Origin: Apis mellifera
Lineage: Eukaryota; Arthropoda; Insecta; Hymenoptera; Apidae
Assembly (NCBI RefSeq): GCF_003254395.2
Contig: NC_037647.1
Coordinates: 8,798,550-8,862,549, forward strand
Length of the DNA stretch: 64,000 nt
Direction of reading: 5' to 3'
Part shown: piece after piece, positions 11,801 through 22,861 of the stretch
How positions within the stretch are numbered: the first letter of the stretch is position 1
Layout of the letters: every line of letters starts with the position of its first letter
Translations under genes and position numbers: made by a program
The notes under the pieces: model-generated
What the model was told of the DNA's origin: nothing
What the model saw: the letters and a program-made list of their open reading frames with translations, nothing else
The model's database searches: none

Positions 11801-14211
11801 ACAAACTGTTCTTTTCGAGTAGCTTGGCACTGATCCTTTGCTTTAGTAAGTTCATAATATTGTTTATTGTGTTCGTCTATTGAAGTTCGTTGCTGTTCCA
11901 TTTCGCGCGTGTGTTCTTCGATTTTCTTCTCTAAAGTAATTTGTTTTTCTGCATCTCGTTTTAAATCTTCACTAATTTTTCTTTGATGTTCTTCCTTATC
12001 TTTAATTTGTTTGGTAAGTTGTTTAAGTTCATTTTGTATCCATTTATCTCTTTCATCCTAATATAAATGAATTATTAAAATATTACTTCTATATTTCATT
12101 TTATATTTAATTATGTTCAATACCCTGCTTGTAAATTGACTGCCACGTCCCTGCTTGGCATATAATTCTTTCCGTTTTTGCTCTTTTAATTGTAATTCAC
12201 GTGTGCATTCTTCTTCAACACGCTTCATTTCTTCATACTAATAAAATATTAATCAAAATAATTATTAATTGAAAATATTTATTATTAAGTACTTCAATTA
12301 TGATATAACTTACTTCGGGTTTTAATTCTTCTAATTCTGCTTCTCTTGCTGCAATATTTACTTTTAATTTTTCTAATTCTTGTTGAGCACGCTTTCGACT
12401 GTCATTATCTCCTTTTACTTCTTCCAATAAATCATTAATAGTTAATGTTAATTTGGTTTTTTCTTTTAATAATTGTTGCTGTTCAGCACTACAAATTTCA
12501 TCTTTAATTTAGAACTAGCAATCATTAAATTGCTTGTACATAATTTTTTGAATATAATGTATCTTACATACCTTAATGTATCTCGTTCCTCTTTTGCAGT
12601 TTGTACTTCTTTTTTTGCTTCTTTAAGTCGTTTTGTGGCTGCTCTCACCATCTCCTGTGCAGTTTTTGCTTCAGCACACAATCTTGCTTGTTCAGCTCCA
12701 CTATTAGCTCTAGATTTTTCTAGTTCTTCTAATTTTCTTTTATTTTCTTTGAGTTCTCTTTCATGAATTGTATATTCTAAACATCGACGCTGTTTATCCC
12801 AACATTGATATTCTTTAAGTTCTTCTTTTTCTTCTTCTAATGTTTTCAAACGTTCCTCTATAATGCAATTATTTTTTAAAAATTAACAATGGAATTTAAT
12901 GGAATTATAAATAATAGTTATATATTAATATATTAATAGTATATATTAATAAATAACAAAATTTACCTATAGTTCTTAAAAAATCTTGAATTTTTTCTAA
13001 TTTGCCTTCAGTTTCTTTTAAAATAAATTTTGATTCTTCTCTTCTATCATCATATACTCTAGTACCAGCTACTTCTCTTAATAATTTTAGTCTTTGAGAA
13101 TCAGGTGCTGTTGCCATTTGATTTATCTAAAATACAATTTATCACTTTTTTACCTTGTTTTTATAAATCACTTATAAATACACACATACTTTTCCCTGTT
13201 TTACAATATAATATGGATTTGATCTTGAAAATCCTGCTGATTCTAATAAATTCATTACATCATTTCTTGTTACTATTCTTTTATTAAGAAAATACTGATC
13301 CTTTTTTGAGCCAATTACTCTTCTTAAATATACTTCTTCTTTATCAATCTTGCAAAATAAATAATAAAATTATAAATAAATAGATATATATGAAAAAAAT
13401 ATTTATATAATATATTAAATTTTATTATTACTGGTAATCTTCCATCAGAGTTATCAAATATAATTTCAACATGCGCAGAAATAACTCTTGGTCCTGTACC
13501 CTCATGCAACAATGCTTGTCTCTGTTCAGGTCTAAGATGAGAAAATTCATCACTTAAGACAAATTGAATCGCATAAAAGAAATTACTTTTACCAGAACCA
13601 TTTCTTCCAACTTGAAATAAAAAAAAAACCATTTAATTAATGAATAAAATTGATTTAAGAATTTATTATATTACATTTAATGAAATAAACATATAATACA
13701 TACCTACTACATTATGCCTTGGATCAAAGGGTTCTACAACTGTTTGTTCACGATATGATTTAAAACCTTGTATGATCACCTAATTTCAGAAAAATAAATT
13801 ATATAAAATATATAATTATTTCTTTCTAACATTCTCTTGAATTATATACTTTATAAAAATTATAATAAAAATTCTCTTATATTAAAATTATTATCATTAT
13901 ATATCTCTAATCAATTAAATAAATTTAAATATTATGTTTTTTTTAGTATGCTTGTTATTTATTAATGTATATCTTGCTATGAAATCATATAATATCGTCT
14001 TAGATATTTATACCAAATTTAAAAGAATAAAGATATAATACACAAAGTATTCTATCTTCGCGTATTCTAATATTAAATGATAGTAGCCATACTTCGAACA
14101 ATACTTTGAAGGAAGAGCGTCTATCAAAAGGAAATAGTAGAAATCGCGCAAAAAGAGATAGAAATTAAGAAGACATTCTAAATTTTTTTATGATACCTGT
14201 TTGATATACAT
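8804..14211 (-). CDS. SMC3: Structural maintenance of chromosomes protein 3 (cohesin ATPase)
   Basis: SMC3 pairs with SMC1 and RAD21 to form the cohesin ring for sister-chromatid cohesion and chromatin looping. Eighteen coding exons on the minus strand: 14211-14197, 13779-13704, 13610-13432, 13348-13190, 13126-12967, 12857-12572, 12488-12314, 12237-12124, 12057-11807, 11734-11591, 11503-11192, 11103-10792, 10657-10165, 10091-9829, 9728-9563, 9467-9329, 9231-8994 and 8930-8804. They total 3609 nt, or 1202 aa (human 1217). Exon 1 encodes only MYIKQ. Walker A GRNGSGKS is at 32-39, the K105/K106 pair acetylated for cohesion is present (SKKDQYF), and the hinge is at about 500-670 with GNRLFHHIV and LTGGYFNT. 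Long coiled coils flank the hinge. The ABC signature LSGGQKS is at 1100-1106 and Walker B FYLFDEID at 1124-1131, and the end FVEDDTTHG is conserved. All catalytic motifs look intact. Confidence 0.98.
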
Positions 14212-14669
14212 GATGCTATTAAAATTCACACGAGTAATTCTCGTGTTAACACTAAACAACACTCAACTCAGAAATTTATGCTTTCTCGTTCTCTGTCACT
14301 AAATGGAACAAAAATCTTCAACCGACTTGTTGGCACAGCGACATTTGTAAAGTAATCCGCGAAGTAACGATATAATAAAATCCCTAGATTTGGGCGGGAG
14401 ATGCATTTATATGACCACCATACATATATAAAAACACTAATTTTAATCTATAAAATTTATTAACAAATTTATTAAATTAAGTTTTTTTGATAATGGGATA
14501 TTTATTTTTAAGTTTATAATGTTATTATATAAATTCTTTTACATAATTTTCGAATATTTTATTTTTTGTTACAAAAATAATTAATAATAACATTACAATA
14601 CTGAAATTATAATAACAAAAATTTTATTTCTATAAAAAGATATAGAATATTAAAATATGTAAATTTTAT
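14212..14669. promoter_or_regulatory. SMC3 upstream region / RPB3 3' flank
   Basis: This 458-bp stretch lies between the RPB3 stop and the SMC3 start, both on the minus strand, so it must hold the RPB3 3' end and the SMC3 5' UTR and promoter. The part just upstream of SMC3 (about 14220-14420) is less AT-rich than its surroundings and has CpGs. No TATA box or coding segment is evident. Confidence 0.5.
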
Positions 14670-14670
14670 T
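14665..14670 (-). terminator. Polyadenylation hexamer overlapping the RPB3 stop codon
   Basis: On the minus strand the stop TAA runs straight into ATAAA, so AATAAA starts on the last base of the stop codon. If used, the 3' UTR would be only about 15-30 nt. Another AATAAA lies at 14623-14628 on the same strand and would give a slightly longer tail. Confidence 0.4.
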
Positions 14671-15803
14671 TAATGATGAATACTCAATGCATCACTTTGA
14701 ACTTCATGACTTAATTGTGTTTGTAAATTTGATAATTTATTTTTCAATGCTGCAATGCCCATCATTACTATATTTTCAGGTTTTAAAGCTCCACTACTTT
14801 CTACATTAAAATAATATTTATTTGGTTTAGCCTCCCAATTAAATGGTGCTTCATCTGAAAGATAATTTATTTTAATGATATAATAATATAAATATAATAT
14901 ATAAATATAATAATATGATATAAATATAAAATGCTAAAGTAATATTTACATTGATCTTCTTCTAATTCACTATATTCCGATTTTGGCCACTCATCAGGTT
15001 TTGGAAATAATGTATGTCTCATAGCATTGTCAGGATCATATTCAAAGCTTACACCAGCAGTGGGATTCCATTTTGCATGTTCTTTTCCAAAACCTTTCTT
15101 TGCATATGCTCTCAATTTTAATTCTTGACCTTTTCTTAATTTTACAATTAATATTTCTAAATAAAAATATATTAATTTATATTATATGCCCTATAATAGA
15201 AATGAATATATCATTTAAAGAAATATAAACCATCTGTTTCTCCATATTCGCTTGCATCATCTTCTCTATGTCTAGATGTAACAGGAAGTACTCTTGGATC
15301 ACTAGATTTAAAATCTGCAGTAGTTACATGTCGTGTTTGATCTTCTGTACATTTGACATCAAGTGTAAATTCTACACTACATTCTGGACAAAAATCCATA
15401 CACTGACAATCTCTTGTATATTGTATTCTATCAACAACCTAAACAATTTTAATCTTTCTATTTTTATTCAAAAATTTTTATTAGATATTAATTTAATTAT
15501 TTACATCATCACTTATTAATGGTATCATTCCAATTCTATGTGCTAAAAATTCATCACTTAAGACAGTTGAATTAGCTTCTAATTGTATCCAATCAATAGC
15601 CATAGTAGGTGTTTCAGCAATAAAGACACGTCTCATACTATTTGCTACACTATAAATGTTAAAAAAATTAACATAATAAATAATAAAATACAATAGTTGT
15701 CACATAACCTATTTTACCTTAATTCTGTGTCTTCTACTTGGAATTTTACATTTTCTTCAGTCAAATCAGAAATATGAACTGATGGTTGATTAGCATAAGG
15801 CAT
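14670..15803 (-). CDS. Rpb3: DNA-directed RNA polymerase II subunit RPB3
   Basis: RPB3 dimerises with RPB11 to form the alpha-like assembly platform of RNA polymerase II. Coding exons 15803-15718, 15649-15505, 15438-15231, 15156-14950 and 14854-14670 on the minus strand join to 276 aa (human 275). The start MPYANQPSVHI is the conserved family start. The alpha-like dimerisation region follows (SVANSMRRVFIAETPTMAIDW). The zinc site has four cysteines at 88, 90, 94 and 97 (RDCQCMDFCPEC), then VEFTLDVKC. The later block with AYAKKGFGKEHAKWNPTAGV is nearly invariant in animals. The C terminus (LSNLQTQLSHEVQSDAL) carries the helix that packs on RPB11. It sits 458 bp upstream of SMC3 on the same strand. 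No defect is seen. Confidence 0.97.
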
Positions 15804-16716
15804 TTTATATCTTTAATGATGATATGTTAAAATTTATACAAAAATATATTTTATAACAAATGTATTTTTTCACAATTCTCAAGCGATACGTTCTTTCCGT
15901 TACCGTTGCAAATTTAGGAATGCAGCGCCATCGCGAAATATTTAATATGGCAATAGTTTAAATTAGTCAGAAAATAGTGAGGAATATGTGATCTTTTAAA
16001 AAATGTTAAAAAAAAATTTATATAAGATATCGTGTACTTTTTATTAAAAAAAGTTCATAATACATATTATTCGTCACGTAATACAAAAAGTAAACAAAAT
16101 TGCATCAAAGTATATTTAGATGCTATAAACATAATTATTTCGTGTACTTATAATTTTTAATAAAATTGATTTATGAATAAAGCTAAATATATAGAATAAT
16201 TTGTTTAGTTTTTGTATATAATAATAAATATACGTTTGTATAAATATTAAACAATAATAAATCTAACATTTTAAATGACTATTTTTCTAAATTGTTATTT
16301 TACTTGACTCATTCTTATAATTTCGCAAAAATGATATCAATTCATATAAATAGTCAGTTATATAATAAATAATAAAAATGAGAGAGTATAATTCTAGTAA
16401 CTTTCATAAACAATATATAACATAAATATTATAATATTAATATTTTTATAATACGATGCTATGGTTTTTTTTATGGCACAAAACTTTTTTTAAAAATGGA
16501 AGACTGTGGTTTATGAAACACTATTTGAGTATTTTAAATCAGTTTGTGCAATGACTTTATATCGGTGTTTATACAAATATATTTAAAATCCAGCATAAAG
16601 AGGAATACTAAAACATATAAGAGCTAAAAGTATTGAAAATATTTTTAACCATGTAAGTTTTTGACAGTTATTATGAAAAGAAGTAAAAATTTTACTAATG
16701 TATTTATCAAGTGATT
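15804..16716. promoter_or_regulatory. RPB3 upstream region and 3' flank of the CREC gene
   Basis: This 913-bp AT-rich stretch lies between two co-oriented genes. Near the RPB3 end (about 15885-15945) there is a less AT-rich patch with GCGCCATCGCGA at 15925-15936, reading GATGGCGC on the minus strand about 120 nt before the RPB3 start codon. The rest is probably the 3' UTR of the CREC gene and shows no coding signal. Confidence 0.5.
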
Positions 16717-17954
16717 TCAAAGTTCATCCGTAAAACGTCCGATATCTTGTAAATGATCTCCATAGTCTGTAGCTTCACTACCTACAAAAGCATCATGATG
16801 ATCCAAAATTTCGTCAAACGATAATCTATTATCGTGATCATCGTCAGATGCGGCAAATAAATGATCGACTTCGTCGCTTGCAATTTCCCTAAAATATTTA
16901 ATAATATAAAATATGTCTTAAAATTAACTAAATCAGTAAAAAAAAAATTGTATATGACTATTTACTTACTCATTACTTGGCACTAGCCAAGAAAGTATTT
17001 CATCTGAATCTAATCTTCCATCTCCATTTTTATCATGTTCATAATCAAATTTATCTTTCTCTATCAATAACCATTCTTTATCTTCAGCTTTAGCTCTATT
17101 TCCAATAAATTCCTGAAAGCTAATAAAACCATCTTTATCTGTATCTTTGTCATCTAGAGCTTGTTTCAAAAGAAGTGGAAACATTCTTGGTGTTTCTTCT
17201 GGATGTGTATAGGCTTTGAATTCTTCTTTATCTAAATGACCATCTTTGTTTATATCAGCAGCCTCAAATGTCTGTTTGTCATCACTAATAAGTTTATCAT
17301 CTACTGCTAAATCTTCTGGATCAGTGCCATATGTATCTTGGAGAATTTCATTCCAACTGACTTTACCATCTTCATCTGTATCAGTATCTTCTAATCGATC
17401 TTGAGATTCTTCAGCAGAAAGCATGCTATTTTTTAAGTAAATTTATAGTTATTTTTAAATAAGATTTTAAATAAGATAATAATATTATATCTAAGATAAT
17501 AATATTATTTATACCTAAAAGAACGCAAAATCCAAGCTTTTAGTTCATTTCTTTCAATGAATTTATCATTATTCAAGTCCATCTTTGTTAATAAAATTCC
17601 TAAACGTCGTTTTGATTCTTGTGTTGGAAGTTTATCAAATTCTTCCGCTTCTTTTACACTTCCTGAACGAAATAAAATATATTTATTATTGAAACTTTGA
17701 TTTCAATATCAATCATAAATTGCAAAATGAATACCAAGAATAGCTTCATGATCAAATTCCTGATGATGTTCTCCTCCTGCATAATGATCCATATCTCGTG
17801 GACTAAATGCACCATCTTCTGTTCTTTCATTACTACCAGGTTTGTTATGTTGATGAGAGTGTATATGTGCGGATGCTGCATTTCCAAATGAAAATAATCC
17901 GAAAATTGCGATAACAAAGAGAAGAATTTCTACACGCGTTTGGCGTGTATCCAT
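16717..17954 (-). CDS. scf: CREC-family EF-hand protein (calumenin/reticulocalbin, Drosophila SCF-like)
   Basis: This is a low-affinity calcium-binding protein of the secretory pathway; family members act as ER/Golgi chaperones and calcium buffers. Coding exons 17954-17735, 17662-17515, 17425-16970 and 16888-16717 on the minus strand join to 331 aa (family 315-360). The N terminus is a signal peptide (hydrophobic core about residues 9-24, ILLFVIAIFGLFSFG, cleavage near 26). A histidine-rich stretch follows. There are six EF-hand loops: 102-113 (DLNNDKFIERNE), 138-149 (DTDEDGKVSWNE), then DINKDGHLDKEE, DTDKDGFISFQE, DKNGDGRLDSDE and DDDHDNRLSFDE. The protein ends FTDEL, a KDEL-like retrieval signal instead of the HDEF typical of vertebrate calumenin. 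An acceptor (TTTTACAG) just upstream of the ATG suggests a 5' UTR intron. The family is sure; the exact orthologue name is less so. Confidence 0.93.
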
Positions 17955-19950
17955 TGTAAGTTTCTGTAAAATTGTAAGATTCAGAATAAAAGTAGATAAC
18001 CTCACAACATCGATAATTTGACAGATATACTATTGTGTACACGATACTACTTTTATCGATTGTTTATTATTACGTATGTTGTATAATCGTTCTTAAAAAT
18101 CGATGTTGATAAGATTCAAATTCGATAGCAATGCATTGACATTAAATATATTTCTTAACTGCAAAATGATGTATTTAAGTGCAAAATATTCGTATAAGTT
18201 GCATGAAATTATAACATAAATATAAATATATGAATTTATTTTTATATTATGCTATGTAATAGAAATTGAAAACTTTTTTCATAAAGTTTGATTAGAAAAT
18301 GACAATATTAAAAAATTATGGTATAATACCAATGTAATATCAATGCTCGTGCAAAAGATTTTATATGATTTCTAATTTATTATATTATATATTAAATAAT
18401 TTTACTTACTTATTAACAAAATTTTTTAAAGTTGTCTAGTCATTGTAATATTCGAAAATATTAAATATAAAAATTTTAAATTTGTTTCTCAAATTCACTT
18501 TTTGATAATGAAAAAACTTTTCTTCCGTTAAAGTATCAGTGATATATATGCGAATATTGATATTAGAATATCAAAGCTTATTTCTTTTCACTTTGAAAAG
18601 AAACAAAGAAAAAAAGGTGTCGAGTCTTCTTTAGTCACGAACAGTATGTGCGATCATGATTTTGTTCTAGGATGTGTGTTTAAAAATAGACTAACCATAC
18701 TAACACGCGTTCAATTTAATTCTAACTTTAGTGATCACGAAGCAAGTGATATGCTAGAAAGTAGAGAAAGAGAAGCTGGGACTAAAGCATCACAGAAAAA
18801 GTATTTTCAGATTCTGATAATGTTGCGAAGATGTAAAGGAAAAGTACACACTTTCAACCATATACATACAACTAGTACGTACATATATTCTTACAAACTA
18901 ATTTTGTAACTAACTAGAATATTGATTTTATTATAATAAGAAAATAATTTTATTAAAAGTCATTTAAAGCTTCAGATAATTAAAATTTTTTCAATATATT
19001 TCTTAAACTATCTTTACACAAATTATTTTTTCTTTTACTAAAAAGATCTTATAACCTATTTTCTAGATTTATATACATTCATATAAAATATATATGATAT
19101 ATTAAAAAAAAGAAATATTACTACTTAATTACGCTAATAATATCATTTCTTTCAAAAGTGCTCAAATTTATAGTATATTATTTACTAATAACCAAATAAA
19201 CTTCTTTATAATCTTATTAATTTTTCCATATACGAAATAAGAAATTTATATCTTTATATATATATATATATAAGTTAATTTTATTATATGACTACATATT
19301 TTTATACATAATTTTTATACAAATGAAAAAAAACATATATAAATATTTTTTTTTCTTTGTTATATTTTATTTTCTATATTTTTCATACTCAAATTACTTT
19401 TAAACTATATAGTGTTTCATTTTTGAATTTTATGTTAATTACTAAATACATCTCGTCGATAAGTTAGATAACGATTAAAAAGTTTTCTTGATCAATGCCA
19501 TCTAGTGTTTGAAGCTAGAAGCTTTAACTTAATTTTAGAATGTGCAAATATTTAAATTCATATGATAAAAAGAGCATAGATAAGAGAGCAATATTTTACG
19601 AGAGGGATAGAGAATCTCGCCAATTTAAAGATATCATATAAAAAATTCACTAAGAGAGTAAAAAATAGTAAGCTAAAACAAAATAATAATAGTAATCAAA
19701 TGAAATATTGTATATAAAATAAATACGTATACATTACAAATATATATAATAAATCAAAATAGAGGACGTAAGAAATATTTTTTTTCGAGGTCGGTATTTC
19801 AGAATATATTCGAGATACGAATAAGACACGAACGTGTTTGTCTTGTTCCTGCTTCGTGATATTATTTTCATTATCGGGCACAAATTTTGCGTAATAGTTA
19901 CATGTCTATACTATGAACGATGAAATTATTCCGTGATTATTATCATAATG
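17955..19950. promoter_or_regulatory. Upstream region of the CREC gene, AT-rich
   Basis: On the minus strand a splice acceptor (TTTTACAG) lies about 10 nt upstream of the CREC start codon, so a leader exon is expected further upstream. A GTAAGT donor near 18408 is one possible partner. Apart from that the stretch is AT-rich, with a TA run near 19256-19271 and no convincing coding frame. The short open frame at 18646-18909 has no recognisable domain and random-looking composition. Confidence 0.4.
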
Positions 19951-22830
19951 TTGCAATTTCATACGATCATAATTCTTCGTGATCTATCGACGGATATAAT
20001 TGTCGATAACTTATCTCTTCGGTCCTCCTCTACCTTTCAAAGATCTCGGACGATAAAACAATTCTCGGACAGTTCGTACCCTTAGTTAATAAAATAGAGA
20101 TTCATTATTGGAGGACAATTTTGCATTGTCCACTGTCGTCAATTAATACACACCGCGAACGAGGCGTGTTAACAATTAATTTCGCGTTGGGGAAAATTTA
20201 TTCTGTTCTCGTTATGCTTTCCGACGTGTGTTCTTCCTTTTATGATGCTAATTGTCAGAACGTTATTGTTCGCGGGTACGTAAAATACAATCGAACGATA
20301 AAATTTGTTAAACATCGCCGGTCAGCGAAATATTTCAATTTTCTCCATGGAGGCATGTAATGCGGATACTGTAAAATATCATCGGGTTTTCGCGATTTCC
20401 CGCCGCAACCGTATTTTTCCAATTTTCGAACCGTCGGCTTTTTTGCATTTGCACAGCCAATTTTCGAGTTTGTATTGTTTTTGCAATTATTCGGTTGAAA
20501 AAAAAATCGCGCAAGATATTTTCACATCTTCTTTTTTTTTTTTTTTTTTGCCTGTCTGTGACAAAATGATATGGAGATTGGCGAAAGGGCGATCGGTCAG
20601 AACTGATTGCTGAGACGGAAATGTGACTGTTTTTGACCGATTTTGAGATCAAAGCGAGAGATCATCCCCCAGAGATTCGCAAATTCTCTCTCATTCTCAA
20701 ATTTTCCTACTAAAAATATTCCGAACGTTAATCAAGTTAACATTTACTTTCGATTTATCGAATTAACAATTATTCCACGAATATCATCAAGTTCATTCGC
20801 TCGCGCGAGAAAATTCAAACGTTCACAAGTAACATCCCCGCATCTTGGAGGAGAGAGGGTGAACGATGTAATACCCAAAGGAGAAGCCGTTGAATTCGAT
20901 CGACTCTAACGAATCCCGCCGAGTTCGACGAGTTTCCTCGAGAAGATATTTTCGACTCCACTTGGAATATTTCAGCGCGGAGAACGCAGACGCTTGTGAT
21001 TTTTCCCAATGGTTGAAACGGGGATAGTTGAAACAGCCAGCGAAACCATTCCTTCTGACATTCAAATGCTTGGCGCACGAACGGATAAAAGGATACCGTA
21101 GGAACACCGACGCCTCCTATTCATCGCTCAAAGGGATCATTTATCAACATATTTGATATGCTCCTTCCCGCGTTACCCTCCCCCTCCCTCCCGCTTCGAG
21201 GAACGAATGCCCGCTCTTCCCCCCAACATCCATAAAAATAATATGCTAATCGCGCGAAGGCGGAGTTTAAAAAGTGGTCCGATAAATTCTCCGGACTTTT
21301 TGACGTAATTTCGCCCCTTCGCGCCACCGCCACCACCAAAGATTCTTTTTCCGCGGTTTCCGACGGTTTCTTCTTAAGAGAGAAGTTCGCCTCTCCACCA
21401 ACCGGTATATCAGCCGGTTGAATATATATATTTTTTTTTCGCCGGATCCCGACCGGATGTCGCGACCTGCTTCCCTGAAGGAAAGGATTCTAACTTCTCT
21501 CCTCCTCCCCCGAGGAAATCGCAAAAAGACGTTTCGCTCTCGTGTCTCGCTGGTCGTTAATTCTCTTGCTCAAGAGAGGAAGTAAAGAAGCGGTAAGTTC
21601 AAGAACTAGAGATATCTTTTCCTCCTCATCGTACGAGAGACCGGTGTGAGTGATTGACACGAGACGTTAAGATCATTTACAAATCCCCTCATCGCCACTT
21701 ATGCGCGCGGTGACGCATACGCACATATTTATGCACCCCTCATACGCGGCGTGGCCTCATACATACATCGGTCATATTAGCCGCAAAGTGGAATACTCCT
21801 GGGGGGGATGATATCCTCCGTTTGTTTAAGTTCGAAAATTCTCGAGAAAATTCGAGAGAAAAAAAAAACAAGAACAATCCATGTTAACGACGTGTTCGTT
21901 TAATAATAATTTTATATTCGAATGGTCGCGTAGGCAGAAATTCGCTCGAGGCGGCATTCGAAAAAGATATTCCAATTAAGCGATATCGTCGATAAAAGCA
22001 TATTCTTTATCCCTCTTTTCCAGCGAGCGTTTTTTTTTTTTTTCAATCGTCCTTTTTATCCCATTCCACACCGCGTATCGCGAACGCGATGACATCGAGC
22101 TAATCCCCCGGTCATTCAATTCCGAAACGCCACGTCAGCGGGACACTTTCAAGCATATTGAGGCTGGATCGGTGTACCCGGTCGCCATTTGCTTTAAGCC
22201 CTCCTTTCCATATTTATCTTGGCCTCCTTCATTACGGATGGGATGGAGAGGGAGGCACTCTCCTTCTCCTCCTCTTTCCTTTTTATCGCTCGCTATCCCC
22301 GGGATTATCGGCCGCCAACGAATTTCGGCCGTCACCGTTCTATTCGAAATGAACACGCAGATTGGTTCCTCCTGGCGGGAGGAAATTTACGAGCTAGGAT
22401 GATAAACCCCTCAGGAAGAAGAATAATCGAACGAGTTTCAGTAATTTCTACTTGGTCTCTTCGATCCTTTCGTTACTAAAGAAACGAAAGAGAAATATAT
22501 CACAAAGGAATCGTATATTTATATATCCTTTCCTTGCGTATCGATCACTTTTAAGAAGAGATTCTCTCACGAGGAGTGGAATTGTTCTCCGCCGTCGTCG
22601 TAGTCGTTCGATTCGGTGGGAGAAGAACGAAGCGGAAACGATGGAATTGTCGGCGGTGTACGACGAAATATTTCGAGGCGTTTCGCAGGATCGTAAGGGG
22701 TGTTCGACGTTTCCGTGGCGCGGCCGTCTCGGCCATACGCCCCGCGATTTAAGTCGTCAACTTTTATGGGGGTAGTTTTCGCGGAGACGGTCCGCGGCAA
22801 GCCGCATAAAAGGGGGTGGAAGTTTCTGGT

Positions 22831-22861
22831 AATATGGCGGCTTCCCGCGGAATATGGCGGC
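22831..22861 (+). promoter_or_regulatory. Paired AATATGGCGGC motifs
   Basis: Two identical 11-mers (AATATGGCGGC) start at 22831 and 22851, exactly 20 bp apart, or about two helical turns. Each contains ATGGC/GCCAT, the core bound by YY1/Pleiohomeotic proteins. GCATAAAA occurs at 22804. Protein binding is an inference. Confidence 0.45.

Noticed and set aside
8804..17954. A polycistronic unit of SMC3, RPB3 and the CREC gene
   Set aside because: They share a strand, but gaps of 458 and 913 bp, separate polyadenylation hexamers and animal gene structure point to independent transcripts.
18646..18909. 87-residue plus-strand open frame in the AT-rich region upstream of the CREC gene
   Set aside because: No recognisable family, no splice or promoter context, and a composition consistent with chance.
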